A DNA stretch of 64,000 nt from Marisalimonas marina (GTDB lineage Bacteria > Pseudomonadota > Alphaproteobacteria > Puniceispirillales > Marisalimonadaceae): positions 62,001 through 126,000 of the forward strand of contig JAYPPH010000003.1 of NCBI GenBank assembly GCA_038131365.1, given 5' to 3'. The notes below the pieces were generated by a model. The model saw nothing but the letters and a program-made list of their open reading frames with translations. It searched no databases and was not told where the DNA came from. Each line of letters starts with the position of its first letter. The first letter of the stretch is position 1. This document shows positions 26,741 to 35,582 of the stretch, in pieces. The translations under genes were made by a program, and so were the position numbers.

Positions 26741-27529
26741 TTATTTGTCTTCTAATTCAATCCATATTGGAGTGTGATCACTAGGCTTTTCTTTTCCCCT
26801 AGGGTTTTTATCAATACCTGCAAATAAAAGTCTATCAACTATCTCTGGAGAAATTAGGAAAAAGTCTATTCTTATACCATTATCCTTTTGCCATGCGCCT
26901 CCTTGGTAATCCCAAAAGCTGTAATCTTTTACATGTGGATGCATGAGACGAAATGAATCAATAAATCCTATATTGATAAGTTCTTTCATTTTTTTTCGAG
27001 TTGGCTCTAGATACAAAGCATCGTTTGTCCATTTACTTAAATCGTAACAATCTATTTCAGATTGAATTACATTAAAATCACCTCCAATTATTATTGGCTC
27101 ATTTTTCTCATAGATTTCTCTGCAATAATTAATTAAACGTTTCATCCAACTAATTTTATAATCATACTTTTCTCCTGGTGCAGGATTTCCATTTGGTAAA
27201 TAAATACAAATTATGTTTATATTATTAATTTTAACATGAAGAAATCTTGCCTGATTATCTTCTATAATTTCATCATAATAAGGAAGGTTCCGTGATATTT
27301 CTTGAATTTTAAATTTACTTGCTATAGCGACGCCGTTGTAGGATTTTTGTCCACAAAAAATTACCTCAAAGCCTTTATTGTTGAAATCAATGGAGGGGAA
27401 GTTCTCGTCTATAGTTTTTGTTTCTTGCATTAAAATAATATCAATTTTAGATGTTTCTAGAAAATCAAAAACATTTTGCGAGCGCATTTTAATCGAGTTT
27501 ACATTAAAGCTAGCAATTTTTAGGGTCAT
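26741..27529 (-). CDS. xthA: Exodeoxyribonuclease III / AP endonuclease
   Basis: About 262 residues from the ATG at 27529; the longer frame to 27574 lacks family similarity in its first 15 residues. It starts MTLKIASFNVNS, then has the metal-binding glutamate in LMQETK. GGDFNV and the closing SDHTPIWIEL hold the catalytic Asp and His of the exonuclease-endonuclease-phosphatase fold. The enzyme repairs abasic sites and 3'-blocked ends. It lies 14 bases downstream of the ErpA-like gene on the same strand and converges with the dehydratase gene. Confidence 0.9.
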   Translation of the reverse strand: MTLKIASFNVNSIKMRSQNVFDFLETSKIDIILMQETKTIDENFPSIDFNNKGFEVIFCGQKSYNGVAIASKFKIQEISRNLPYYDEIIEDNQARFLHVKINNINIICIYLPNGNPAPGEKYDYKISWMKRLINYCREIYEKNEPIIIGGDFNVIQSEIDCYDLSKWTNDALYLEPTRKKMKELINIGFIDSFRLMHPHVKDYSFWDYQGGAWQKDNGIRIDFFLISPEIVDRLLFAGIDKNPRGKEKPSDHTPIWIELEDK

Positions 27530-27543
27530 AATATTTATCTGGT

Positions 27544-27891
27544 TTATATAGAAAAACTGGTTCCGCAGCCACAATTAGCTGTGGCGTTAGGGTTTTCAAT
27601 TTTAAAGTATGAGCCTGATAATTCTGACACATATTCTAATTTACTTTCTTTTAAAAAGTTCATAGACACTTTATCAATTACGTAATCTATGCCTTTAGAT
27701 TTAAAAACGTAATCATCATTGCTAGGAGATTCAGTGAATGAAAAATCGTATTGGAAACCAGAACACCCTCCACCCAAGACAGATATTCTAAAATAAGATT
27801 TTTTTTCGTCTTTTAATAATATTTTTATTCTTTCAGATGCCGATTGGGAAAGTTCAAAACTTGTATCTGAATTCTCAGTTATAATATCCAT
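27544..27891 (-). CDS. erpA: Iron-sulfur cluster insertion protein (ErpA/IscA A-type carrier)
   Basis: A 115-residue A-type carrier with the three conserved cysteines: C43 in GGGCSGF, and C107 and C109 in NCGCGTSF at the end. The length and the FAVDxxS-like segment (here YVIDKVSMNFL) fit ErpA/IscA. It delivers Fe-S clusters to apo-proteins. It is divergent from dgt, as in other alphaproteobacteria, and it is first in an operon with xthA. ErpA versus IscA cannot be decided by sequence reading alone; the dgt neighbourhood favours ErpA. Confidence 0.87.
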   Translation of the reverse strand: MDIITENSDTSFELSQSASERIKILLKDEKKSYFRISVLGGGCSGFQYDFSFTESPSNDDYVFKSKGIDYVIDKVSMNFLKESKLEYVSELSGSYFKIENPNATANCGCGTSFSI

Positions 27892-27981
27892 GCATCAAAC
27901 CTAAATATAATTATTAAAAAATTATGATTATATTTGTATAATAACATATATACATCCTGTAATAAATTAATAATTGTATGA

Positions 27982-29172
27982 ATGATGAAAGTAATAAAAG
28001 ATATCTCTGGGTTAGCCCCTTATGCCTGTCACAGTAATCTTAGTAAAGGAAGATTGTATGAAGACGATGTGTTAGTGTTGGGTCGTTCAGAATTTCAAAG
28101 GGATAGAGATCGAATTATTCATTCTGAAGCGTTTAGAAGACTTAAGGATAAAACTCAAGTTTTTGTTTTTCAATCAGGTGATCATTTTAGAACTCGTCTA
28201 ACGCATACTTTAGAAGTTGCTCAAATTGCTAGATCTATCGCTAGGGCTTTAAATATAAATGAAGACCTAACAGAAACAATTGCATTAGCTCATGACCTTG
28301 GACATCCACCTTTGGGTCATAAAGGAGAATTTGTTTTAAAAGAGTTAATGACTAACTTTGATGGTTTTGACCATAATGAACAGTCACTAAGAATTGTAAC
28401 TGTACTTGAAAATAAATATCCTAATTTTGATGGACTTAATCTTACAATGGAAACATTAGAGGGGTTGATAAAACATAATGGACCATATAAAGGGAACAAA
28501 AAAATACCCTCTTATATAGCTCAAATTATAAGAAATTTTTCATTAGACATAAAAAATCTTCCCTCTCTTGAAGGGCAAGTTGCAAATATTTCCGATGATA
28601 TTGCTTACTTAACTCACGATTTTGATGATGGTCTAAGAGAAAGTTTATTTACTTTAGATGATCTTAAAAGTATAGATCTGGTTAATTCTATTATAAAGGA
28701 TATCAGCACCAATTACCCTAATATAAAACATGACATTCTTGTACATCAATTAATTAGAAGATTAGTAAGTTATTTTATCAACAATACTATTTCTAATTCA
28801 CTAGAAACAATACGAGAAAATAATTTTAAAACTGTAGATGATATAAGAAACCATGATGAAATCGTAATAAAGCCTACCTTAAATGTATACGAACAAATGC
28901 AAGAAATTAGACAGTTTTTATTTAAAAATATGTATCATAATAAATTAATTTTAGATAAATTGTCTGTATACTCTGAGATGATAAAAAAACTATTTTGTTT
29001 GTTTCAAGAAAATGTTTCTTTTTTACCAGAATCATGGAGACATCAAAACAGTCAACAATTAGATACGATGACTTTAGATAAAAAATCAAGGGTGATTACC
29101 GATTATATTGCTGGAATGAGTGATAACTATTTAAGAAGAGAATATTTGAAGTTTTTTAAAGAGGAATTTTAA
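27982..29172 (+). CDS. dgt: dGTP triphosphohydrolase-like HD-domain protein
   Basis: A 396-residue protein. The HD-domain metal ligands are visible in TRLTHTLEVAQ (first His) and AHDLGHPPLGH (His-Asp), with DIAYLTHDFDDG holding the later Asp. The start RLYEDD and FQRDRDRIIHSEAFRRL are typical of the alphaproteobacterial Dgt type 2. It hydrolyses dNTPs, chiefly dGTP, to nucleosides and triphosphate. Two ATGs are in a row; the first (27982) is used. It is six bases upstream of argS, so they are co-transcribed. Confidence 0.9.
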   Translation: MMKVIKDISGLAPYACHSNLSKGRLYEDDVLVLGRSEFQRDRDRIIHSEAFRRLKDKTQVFVFQSGDHFRTRLTHTLEVAQIARSIARALNINEDLTETIALAHDLGHPPLGHKGEFVLKELMTNFDGFDHNEQSLRIVTVLENKYPNFDGLNLTMETLEGLIKHNGPYKGNKKIPSYIAQIIRNFSLDIKNLPSLEGQVANISDDIAYLTHDFDDGLRESLFTLDDLKSIDLVNSIIKDISTNYPNIKHDILVHQLIRRLVSYFINNTISNSLETIRENNFKTVDDIRNHDEIVIKPTLNVYEQMQEIRQFLFKNMYHNKLILDKLSVYSEMIKKLFCLFQENVSFLPESWRHQNSQQLDTMTLDKKSRVITDYIAGMSDNYLRREYLKFFKEEF

Positions 29173-29178
29173 AAATTT

Positions 29179-30915
29179 ATGAATATCTATAAAGTATACT
29201 TAGATCATTTAACTAGATTACTATTTCAATTTAAATCTGATAATGATATTAAGTTCGATGAAGATGAGATTTTAAACAAAATCACACTAGAGCCACCCAA
29301 AAATTCAGACCACGGCGATATGTCTACAAACATATCCATGCTTTTAAGTAAATATTTAAAATTAAAACCAATTGAAGTTGCTAATAAGCTAATTGATTAC
29401 ATTAAAAATTTTCCTGGAGTAGAAAAAGTTGAAGTAGCTGGTCCTGGCTTTATTAATATAAAATTAACTAATGTTACTTGGAATAACTGTATCCAAAATA
29501 TTTTATTAAATGAACAAAGATGGGATGAGACAGACCTAGGTAAAGGAAAAAAAATCAATATTGAGTATATCTCTGCAAATCCAACCGGTCCCTTACATGC
29601 AGGTCACGCTAGGGGAGCGGTATTTGGTGATGCTTTAGCCTCTTTATTAAAAGAGAGTGGTTACAATGTTATTAAAGAATATTACATAAATGATGCAGGC
29701 TCACAAATAGACAAGTTGGTTGATTCAGCATTGTTGAGATATGATGAATGCCTAGGACAAAATATCCAAAAAATACCTGATGGATTATATCCTGGGGAAT
29801 ATTTAAAAGAAGTGGGTCAAGAACTTGTAAATAAATATGGAAAAAATTTAAAGTCTCATAATAAAGAAAAAATTTTTGAAATGGTCAGACAAGTATCATT
29901 AGATGTAATTATGAAAATAATTAAAAGTGATCTATTGAGGCTTGGTATTAAAATGGACGTTTACACCAGTGAAAAAGATATTATTTCAGGAAATTTGTTA
30001 AATGAAACTCTTAATTTATTGGAAGATAAAAATCTAATTTATGAAGGTGAATTAGAACCACCAAAGGGAACAAACTCAGATAATTGGGAAAGAAGAAAGC
30101 AATTGCTTTTTAAGTCAACTGATTATGGTGATGATACAGATAGAGCTCTAAAAAAAGATGATGGCACTTGGACCTATTTTGCGACAGATATGGCATACCA
30201 TCTAGATAAAATGAATAGGACACAAGGTGACCTCATAAACGTTCTTGGAGCAGATCATATAGGTTATATAACTCGAATTAATGCTGCTGTAAAAGCTCTT
30301 TCTAATGGGAATACCTCAATTGATACAAAAGTATGCTCTCTTGTTAATCTTTTAGATGATGGAAAACCAATTAAAATGAGCAAAAGATCCGGTAATTTTG
30401 TGACATTATCTGATATAATAGACTCTGTAGGTAGAGACGTTATAAGATTTATAATGTTAACGAGAAGAAATGATCAATCTTTAGACTTTGACTTTAAGAA
30501 AGTCACTGAGAAATCTAAAGATAATCCTGTTTTTTATGTGCAATATGCTCACGCTAGATGTAATTCTATATTTAAGTCAGCAAATATTAAAGAAGAAGAT
30601 TTAACAATTAAAGATTTTTCATTTTTGCAGTCTAAGGAAGAAATTGAGCTAATAAAATTTATTTCTTTATGGCCTAGGTCAAAAGAATTGGCAGCTAAAA
30701 ACCATGAACCACACAGAATTTGTTATTATTTGATAGAATTATCAAGTTTATTCCATAGTTTATGGAATAAAGGCAAAGATGACGAAGGTAGAAAATTTAT
30801 TATAGAAAATGATAAAACACTTACAAATTCAAGATTGTGTTTAGTTAAAGCAGTTGCTCTTACTTTACGAAAGGGTCTTAATATTTTATCAGTTAAGCCA
30901 GTTTTTGAAATGTAA
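29179..30915 (+). CDS. argS: Arginyl-tRNA synthetase
   Basis: A 578-residue class Ia synthetase. The N-terminal Add1 domain (1-110) recognises the tRNA D-loop. The HIGH-like motif is ANPTGPLHAGHARGA (about 139), and KMSKR sits in IKMSKRSGNFVTL. The C-terminal anticodon-binding domain contains VQYAHARCNSI and ends in the usual helical tail. The synthetase charges tRNA-Arg and, as in other ArgS, requires tRNA for amino-acid activation. It is followed in four bases by the SPOR-protein gene. Start at the ATG 29179, directly after dgt. Confidence 0.95.
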   Translation: MNIYKVYLDHLTRLLFQFKSDNDIKFDEDEILNKITLEPPKNSDHGDMSTNISMLLSKYLKLKPIEVANKLIDYIKNFPGVEKVEVAGPGFINIKLTNVTWNNCIQNILLNEQRWDETDLGKGKKINIEYISANPTGPLHAGHARGAVFGDALASLLKESGYNVIKEYYINDAGSQIDKLVDSALLRYDECLGQNIQKIPDGLYPGEYLKEVGQELVNKYGKNLKSHNKEKIFEMVRQVSLDVIMKIIKSDLLRLGIKMDVYTSEKDIISGNLLNETLNLLEDKNLIYEGELEPPKGTNSDNWERRKQLLFKSTDYGDDTDRALKKDDGTWTYFATDMAYHLDKMNRTQGDLINVLGADHIGYITRINAAVKALSNGNTSIDTKVCSLVNLLDDGKPIKMSKRSGNFVTLSDIIDSVGRDVIRFIMLTRRNDQSLDFDFKKVTEKSKDNPVFYVQYAHARCNSIFKSANIKEEDLTIKDFSFLQSKEEIELIKFISLWPRSKELAAKNHEPHRICYYLIELSSLFHSLWNKGKDDEGRKFIIENDKTLTNSRLCLVKAVALTLRKGLNILSVKPVFEM

Positions 30916-30919
30916 ATTT

Positions 30920-31597
30920 ATGAATAATTTCTTAAAAACTTTATCATTTATTTTACTAAGTTCCGGTACATTGTTTCTTTTAACATTGTTTGGTTTAAAA
31001 ATTTTTTTTCAAAAAAATATGAATAATGATCTTATAATTTTAGGACCAGAAAAAGAAGAAGTTATATCAATACCTAAAGATAAAGGTGGTCTCAAGGTCT
31101 CTAATCTTGATATAGAAATACTAAACAATAAATCGGCTCTTGAAATAAACGAAAAAATTAGACCATTACCTACTAAACCTGAACTATTACCTATAGAGAT
31201 ACCTGAAACAAACAAAAATGATCTGAAAAAATCAGAGAGTATTAAAAATGATAAAACTATTACTCTCAAAAAATCAGATGATATTAAAAATTCACAAACC
31301 AACAATAAAAAGACAATAGAAATTACAAGCAACAATGAAATAAAGAATGGTCTTTATAGAGTTCAATTTGGCTCATTCAGAGATTTGAAAAAAGCAAAGG
31401 TTGCAATGGATAAAATGAATAAAAAATACAAAAATTTATTAGATAAAGTTAACTTAGAAATCTTTACATTTACTAATAATGACAAACTTTCTTTTCATAG
31501 AGTTTGGACTACCCCATTAACTAAACCTGATGGTTTAACACTTTGCAATCTTTTTAAAAAACAAAATGTTTTGTGTATATTACAAGTAAATAAGTGA
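30920..31597 (+). CDS. SPOR-domain membrane protein
   Basis: About 225 residues from the ATG at 30920. The longer frame from 30854 lies within argS and is rejected. An N-terminal helix (about 5-30) anchors it in the inner membrane. A Lys/Glu/Ser-rich linker (about 70-145) reaches into the periplasm, where a SPOR domain (about 150-225) begins RVQFGSFRDLKKAK. SPOR domains bind denuded peptidoglycan at division sites. It sits between argS and scpA, the normal alphaproteobacterial position, but the nagZ gene that usually follows it is absent here. Confidence 0.8.
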   Translation: MNNFLKTLSFILLSSGTLFLLTLFGLKIFFQKNMNNDLIILGPEKEEVISIPKDKGGLKVSNLDIEILNNKSALEINEKIRPLPTKPELLPIEIPETNKNDLKKSESIKNDKTITLKKSDDIKNSQTNNKKTIEITSNNEIKNGLYRVQFGSFRDLKKAKVAMDKMNKKYKNLLDKVNLEIFTFTNNDKLSFHRVWTTPLTKPDGLTLCNLFKKQNVLCILQVNK

Positions 31598-31601
31598 TTT
31601 T

Positions 31602-32351
31602 ATGGATAATTTACAAAGTCAAAATACTCAAATTTTAAGCCTTTCATTAGATGGATTTGAGGGGCCTATTGATCTTTTATTAAGTCTAGCTAGAGATCAT
31701 AAAATTGATTTAACAAAATTATCAATTTTAAAATTAGCTGAGCAGTATTTAGAGTTTTTAGATAAAATAATTAGTAAAGATATTGACATAGCAGCTGAGT
31801 ATCTAGTTATGGGAGCTTGGCTAGCTTTTCTGAAGTCAAAATTACTACTACCAATTGAAAATGATGATAATTTAGAAAATATTGAAGATTTATCTGAGCT
31901 TTTAGAATTTCAAATGAGAAGGTTAGAAGCTATTCAAAATGTTTCAAAAACTTTATTCAAAAGACATCAGTTAGGTGTTCATTTTTTTAAGCGAGGGAAC
32001 CCAGAAATTTTTAATGTTAGTAATAAATTTCAATATAATTTATCCCTATATGATTTAATTAAAACCTATGGGAATATTATTACAAAATCTGATAACGAAA
32101 AAATTACAATCGCTAATACTAGGCTTTTTTCTGTAGAAAATGCTATTATAAGACTTAAGGAACTTTTAAAAGGATCTAAAGATTGGAAAAGCCTTTTGGA
32201 TTTTATTCCAAATGATATTAAAAGTGAACTCGAGAACAAATCTGCTTTAGCATCCCATTTTGTTGCATCACTTGAATTAGTTAAAGAAGGTAATGCAAAC
32301 ATTAAACAAGATAATATTGAAGATGAAATTTTTTTATCTTCTAAATCATAA
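31602..32351 (+). CDS. scpA: Segregation and condensation protein A
   Basis: A 249-residue kleisin. The start has FEGPIDLLLSLARDHKIDL, the characteristic N-terminal helix that binds the SMC neck. AAEYLVMGAWLAFLKSKLLLP follows. The C-terminal part, which binds the SMC head, ends in VASLELVKEGNANIKQ. With ScpB and SMC it forms the condensin complex that organises and separates chromosomes. It comes five bases after the SPOR gene and 20 bases before scpB, with no recognisable terminator, so it is one transcript. Confidence 0.9.
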   Translation: MDNLQSQNTQILSLSLDGFEGPIDLLLSLARDHKIDLTKLSILKLAEQYLEFLDKIISKDIDIAAEYLVMGAWLAFLKSKLLLPIENDDNLENIEDLSELLEFQMRRLEAIQNVSKTLFKRHQLGVHFFKRGNPEIFNVSNKFQYNLSLYDLIKTYGNIITKSDNEKITIANTRLFSVENAIIRLKELLKGSKDWKSLLDFIPNDIKSELENKSALASHFVASLELVKEGNANIKQDNIEDEIFLSSKS

Positions 32352-32371
32352 TTAATCGATATGGATTTTAG

Positions 32372-32965
32372 ATGAAAACAGATCAAGATAAAATAAACGA
32401 AATTGATTTTCATATTAAACAAAAAATTATTGAAGCTTTAATATTTGCTTCAGCTGAACCTGTTCCTTACAGTGAACTTAAAAGTCGTGTAAAAGATACG
32501 AACGTTTTAGATCAAATTTTAAAAGCCCTCGAAAATGATTATTCTGCTAGAGGGGTTAATTTACATGTAATTAATAATTCTTATGCATTTAGGACTTCGT
32601 CTGAAATTTCTGAGTACTTGAATATTGAAAAGGAAGTTTCAAAACCTCTATCTAGGGCTGCTACAGAAACTTTATCAATAATAGCATATCACCAACCTGT
32701 AACACGTTCAGAAATCGAAAATATACGTGGTGTTTCTCTAAGTAGAGGGACTATAGATGTTCTCTTAGAGTTAGGCTGGATACAACCAGGCCCTAGGAAA
32801 TCAACTCCAGGCAATCCTCTAACATGGAAAACTTCTGATGCTTTTTTAGATCATTTTGGCTTAAGTGAGCTTGATGAATTGCCAGGCATTAATGACTTAA
32901 AAAATTCTGGTTTATTGGATAGAAACAAAATAATTTTTAATGATGAGCCAATAAAAAATGATTGA
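32372..32965 (+). CDS. scpB: Segregation and condensation protein B
   Basis: A 197-residue protein with two winged-helix domains. The first starts IIEALIFASAEPVPYSELK. The second includes the family signature LSIIAYHQPVTRSEIENIRGV, then LLELGWIQPGPRKSTPGNPL. It binds ScpA and regulates the SMC complex. The end overlaps by four bases with the TTG of an ABC ATPase gene, TTGA, so translation may be coupled. The length is ordinary for alphaproteobacteria. Confidence 0.92.
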   Translation: MKTDQDKINEIDFHIKQKIIEALIFASAEPVPYSELKSRVKDTNVLDQILKALENDYSARGVNLHVINNSYAFRTSSEISEYLNIEKEVSKPLSRAATETLSIIAYHQPVTRSEIENIRGVSLSRGTIDVLLELGWIQPGPRKSTPGNPLTWKTSDAFLDHFGLSELDELPGINDLKNSGLLDRNKIIFNDEPIKND

Positions 32966-34062
32966 TTTTATTAAGTGGTATTAAATTGTTAGAGCTTTTA
33001 AATATACATTTTGAATATAACAATAGAAAAATTTTAAATAACTTTTCTATGAAACTTAATGCTGGTGAGATTGTGTCACTTCTTGGCCCATCTGGTTGCG
33101 GCAAAACTACATTATTAAAGATTGTAAGTGGGATTGAAAAAATCCAAAAAGGTGAGATTAAGCTCAATAATCAAACAATCTCATCTCAAAATACACATCT
33201 AAGTCCTGACAAGAGAGGTGTTGGGTATGTTTTTCAAGATTGTGCTTTGTTTCCTCATCTCACTATTTTAGATAATATCTTCTTTGGATTAGATAAAAAA
33301 GAAATACAATTTCAAACAAAAAAAATCCAAAAATTATTAAATGAAATTAATTTATCTAATTTTTCTGAAAAATATCCTCATGAGTTATCTGGTGGTCAAC
33401 AACAACAAGTTGCCTTAATAAGGGCAATGGCTTCTGATCCACAGATCATTTTATTAGATGAGCCATACTCAAACTTAGATTCAAGACTTAAAGAAAAAAT
33501 TAGGGATGAGATGTTACATTTACTTAAAGAAAATAACATTTCTGCTTTATTAGTTACTCATGATCCTGAGGAAGCAATGTTTATGTCTGATAAGATTGGA
33601 GTTCTTAATAATGGTTTTATTGAACAGTTTGGTAGTCCAATTGATCTTTATTTAAGACCAAAATCTGCTTATATAGCAGAGTTTTTTGGAGAAATTAATG
33701 TTCTTGAAGGAATAGTTGAAAAGGGAGTTGTGAATACGGTTTTAGGCACTTTTCCATGTCCAAAAAAATTAAATAAAAACAAAGTTAAAATAGTTATAAG
33801 AAACGAAGCGATCAAACTTTATTCAGTTAATAAAAGTTTATCAAAAAACAATAATAAAAATAATTATATTATATCCCCATATATTGGCAATGTAATGGAG
33901 GCTAGATTATTAGCTGGATCTACCCTTGTACATTTATCCATTAAAGATAATAATCTTGACTTTCATGTGCATGCAAGAATTCCAGGTTTAAATTTTTTTA
34001 ATGATAATGAAGAAGTACAAGTCTGCTCTGATCCTTCCCAAACTTTTATTTTTAAGGAATAA
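32962..34062 (+). CDS. Orphan ABC transporter ATP-binding protein (Fe3+/spermidine type)
   Basis: About 366 residues. Walker A is GPSGCGKTT at 42-50, the signature is ELSGGQQQQ, Walker B ends LLDEPYSNLD, and the switch His is in VTHDPEEAM. A C-terminal TOBE-like regulatory domain (about 240-366) places it with AfuC/FbpC or PotA-type importers of ferric iron or polyamines. No permease or binding-protein gene is near, so it must pair with distant genes or be shared. It interrupts the usual scpB-tatA junction. The start could be the TTG at 32962 or one at 32986. An AT-only hairpin spans its stop codon. Confidence 0.8.
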   Translation: MILLSGIKLLELLNIHFEYNNRKILNNFSMKLNAGEIVSLLGPSGCGKTTLLKIVSGIEKIQKGEIKLNNQTISSQNTHLSPDKRGVGYVFQDCALFPHLTILDNIFFGLDKKEIQFQTKKIQKLLNEINLSNFSEKYPHELSGGQQQQVALIRAMASDPQIILLDEPYSNLDSRLKEKIRDEMLHLLKENNISALLVTHDPEEAMFMSDKIGVLNNGFIEQFGSPIDLYLRPKSAYIAEFFGEINVLEGIVEKGVVNTVLGTFPCPKKLNKNKVKIVIRNEAIKLYSVNKSLSKNNNKNNYIISPYIGNVMEARLLAGSTLVHLSIKDNNLDFHVHARIPGLNFFNDNEEVQVCSDPSQTFIFKE

Positions 34063-34084
34063 TATTTTAAAATTTAATATTATT
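34058..34084 (+). terminator. Weak AT-only hairpin after the ABC ATPase gene
   Basis: A perfect 9-bp stem (34058-34066 with 34076-34084, 9-base loop), made only of A and T, overlaps the stop codon of the ABC gene. It is followed by TGTTA rather than a T run, so termination would be partial. Confidence 0.3.
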
Positions 34085-34146
34085 TGTTACATAATTTAGT
34101 AGATTAGGTTTATATATTTATTTAAAGATATATAGGAGAATTAATT

Positions 34147-34398
34147 ATGGGTGCTTTTAGTATATGGCATTGGGTTATTGTTCTAATAGTTGTGTTAATA
34201 CTTTTTGGTGGAAAAGGTAAATTATCAAGTATAATGGGTGATTTTGGAAAAGGTCTTAAAAATTTTAAAGATCAGGTTAAATCTAACAAAGATAATGATG
34301 AAGATATAGAAGTCATTACTGAAAAAAAAGCAACTCCAAAAAAGAAAACTGTTAAAAAACAAACCAAAAAAAAGCAAACTACTAAAAAGAAATCATAA
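34147..34398 (+). CDS. tatA: Twin-arginine translocase subunit TatA
   Basis: An 83-residue protein with a single N-terminal helix (about 5-22), then the amphipathic helix with FGGKGKLSSIMGDFGKGLKNFK. The Gly hinge and the F-G pair mark TatA. The C-terminal tail is made mainly of Lys and Thr. TatA oligomers make the pore through which folded proteins, such as molybdenum enzymes, cross the membrane. AGGAGAA at 34134 region supports the ATG. It heads the tatABC-serS group. Confidence 0.93.
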   Translation: MGAFSIWHWVIVLIVVLILFGGKGKLSSIMGDFGKGLKNFKDQVKSNKDNDEDIEVITEKKATPKKKTVKKQTKKKQTTKKKS

Positions 34399-34415
34399 AT
34401 TCTAGAAAGTAGTAA

Positions 34416-34769
34416 ATGCTCGATATTGGTTTTCCAGAATTCTTATTAATATCTTTTGTTCTTTTAATAGTTGTTGGTCCAAAGGATTTGCCAAAGGTAT
34501 TAAGATCAGTTTCATCATTTATTAGAAAAATTAAGTCAATGGCTACACAATTTCACTCCGGAATTGAGGATTTAGCTAATGAGGCTGAAATTGCAGAATT
34601 AAGAAATCAGGTACAAAAGATCGATAAAAAGTCCATTATGGATAATGAAATTGATGAGATAAAGAATCTTGAAGATGATATAAACCTTCATTCTTTAAAA
34701 GAAGATATTAATGAAATTAAAAATTCAAAAAAAACTAAAAAGAAGTCCCCTTTAAAGAAAAAGAAATAA
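34416..34769 (+). CDS. tatB: Twin-arginine translocase subunit TatB
   Basis: A 117-residue protein starting MLDIGFPEFLLISF, with the TatB Glu in the helix and the hinge VVGPKDLPKVLRS followed by a long amphipathic helix. The tail is Lys-rich. TatB works with TatC as receptor for the twin-arginine signal. It is 17 bases after tatA and 16 bases before tatC. Confidence 0.92.
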   Translation: MLDIGFPEFLLISFVLLIVVGPKDLPKVLRSVSSFIRKIKSMATQFHSGIEDLANEAEIAELRNQVQKIDKKSIMDNEIDEIKNLEDDINLHSLKEDINEIKNSKKTKKKSPLKKKK

Positions 34770-34785
34770 AATTTGAGACTTTAAC

Positions 34786-35565
34786 ATGACAAAAGTTAAA
34801 AAATCAGAGCATGATATGACTCTTCTTGATCATTTGATTGAATTAAGAAATCGTCTTTTAGTATCTTTTTGTGCTTTCCTCTTTCTATTTTTTCTTTGTT
34901 TCATTAAATTTACTAGTAATAATCAAAACTTAGCCGATATCGTTTACAATTTTCTACAAGCTCCTTTGGCTGAAGAAATTTTAGAAAATGGTGGTAGGAT
35001 GATTTTTACCGCATTGCATGAAGGTTTCTTTACTCAGGTAAAAGTAGCTTTTTTTATATCAATATGTGTTTCTCTTCCAATTTTTTTAATCCAAATATGG
35101 CGTTTTGTAGCTCCTGGCCTTTATACTAATGAAAAAAAAGCTTTTCTTCCATTTTTGTTGGCTACTCCGCTCCTCTTTTTAGCAGGTGCAGCTATGGTTT
35201 ATTATATTGTTATTCCCTTGGCATGGGATTTTTTTCTTTCTTTCCAAGTGTCCCAAATTGATGGCTCACTTCCTATTGAATTAGAGCCAAGAATATCTGA
35301 GTATTTATCTTTAATAATGAAACTAATTTTTGCTTTTGGATTATGCTTTGAATTACCAGTTATTTTACTTTTACTTGTAAAAACAGGTTTCATAAGTCCA
35401 GATGACCTAGCAGCTAAAAGAAAATATGCTATTCTTATAGCATTTGTAATTGCAGCAATTTTAACACCTCCAGATGTTATTTCTCAGATTTTGCTTGCTT
35501 TGCCAATAATAGCTTTATATGAGATTTCTATAATTTTTTCCCGGTTTCTAAGTAGAGAGCAATAA
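34786..35565 (+). CDS. tatC: Twin-arginine translocase subunit TatC
   Basis: A 259-residue protein with six transmembrane helices. The N-terminal cytoplasmic region HLIELRNRLLVS holds the conserved E-x-R that binds the RR signal. The loop IWRFVAPGLYTNEKKA and FGLCFELPVILLLL in helix 4-5 (with the conserved Glu) are family marks, as is ILTPPDVISQILLALP. TatC is the core receptor of the Tat system. It reads into serS with 17 bases between. Confidence 0.95.
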   Translation: MTKVKKSEHDMTLLDHLIELRNRLLVSFCAFLFLFFLCFIKFTSNNQNLADIVYNFLQAPLAEEILENGGRMIFTALHEGFFTQVKVAFFISICVSLPIFLIQIWRFVAPGLYTNEKKAFLPFLLATPLLFLAGAAMVYYIVIPLAWDFFLSFQVSQIDGSLPIELEPRISEYLSLIMKLIFAFGLCFELPVILLLLVKTGFISPDDLAAKRKYAILIAFVIAAILTPPDVISQILLALPIIALYEISIIFSRFLSREQ

Positions 35566-35582
35566 ATAGAGGCAGTTAATAC

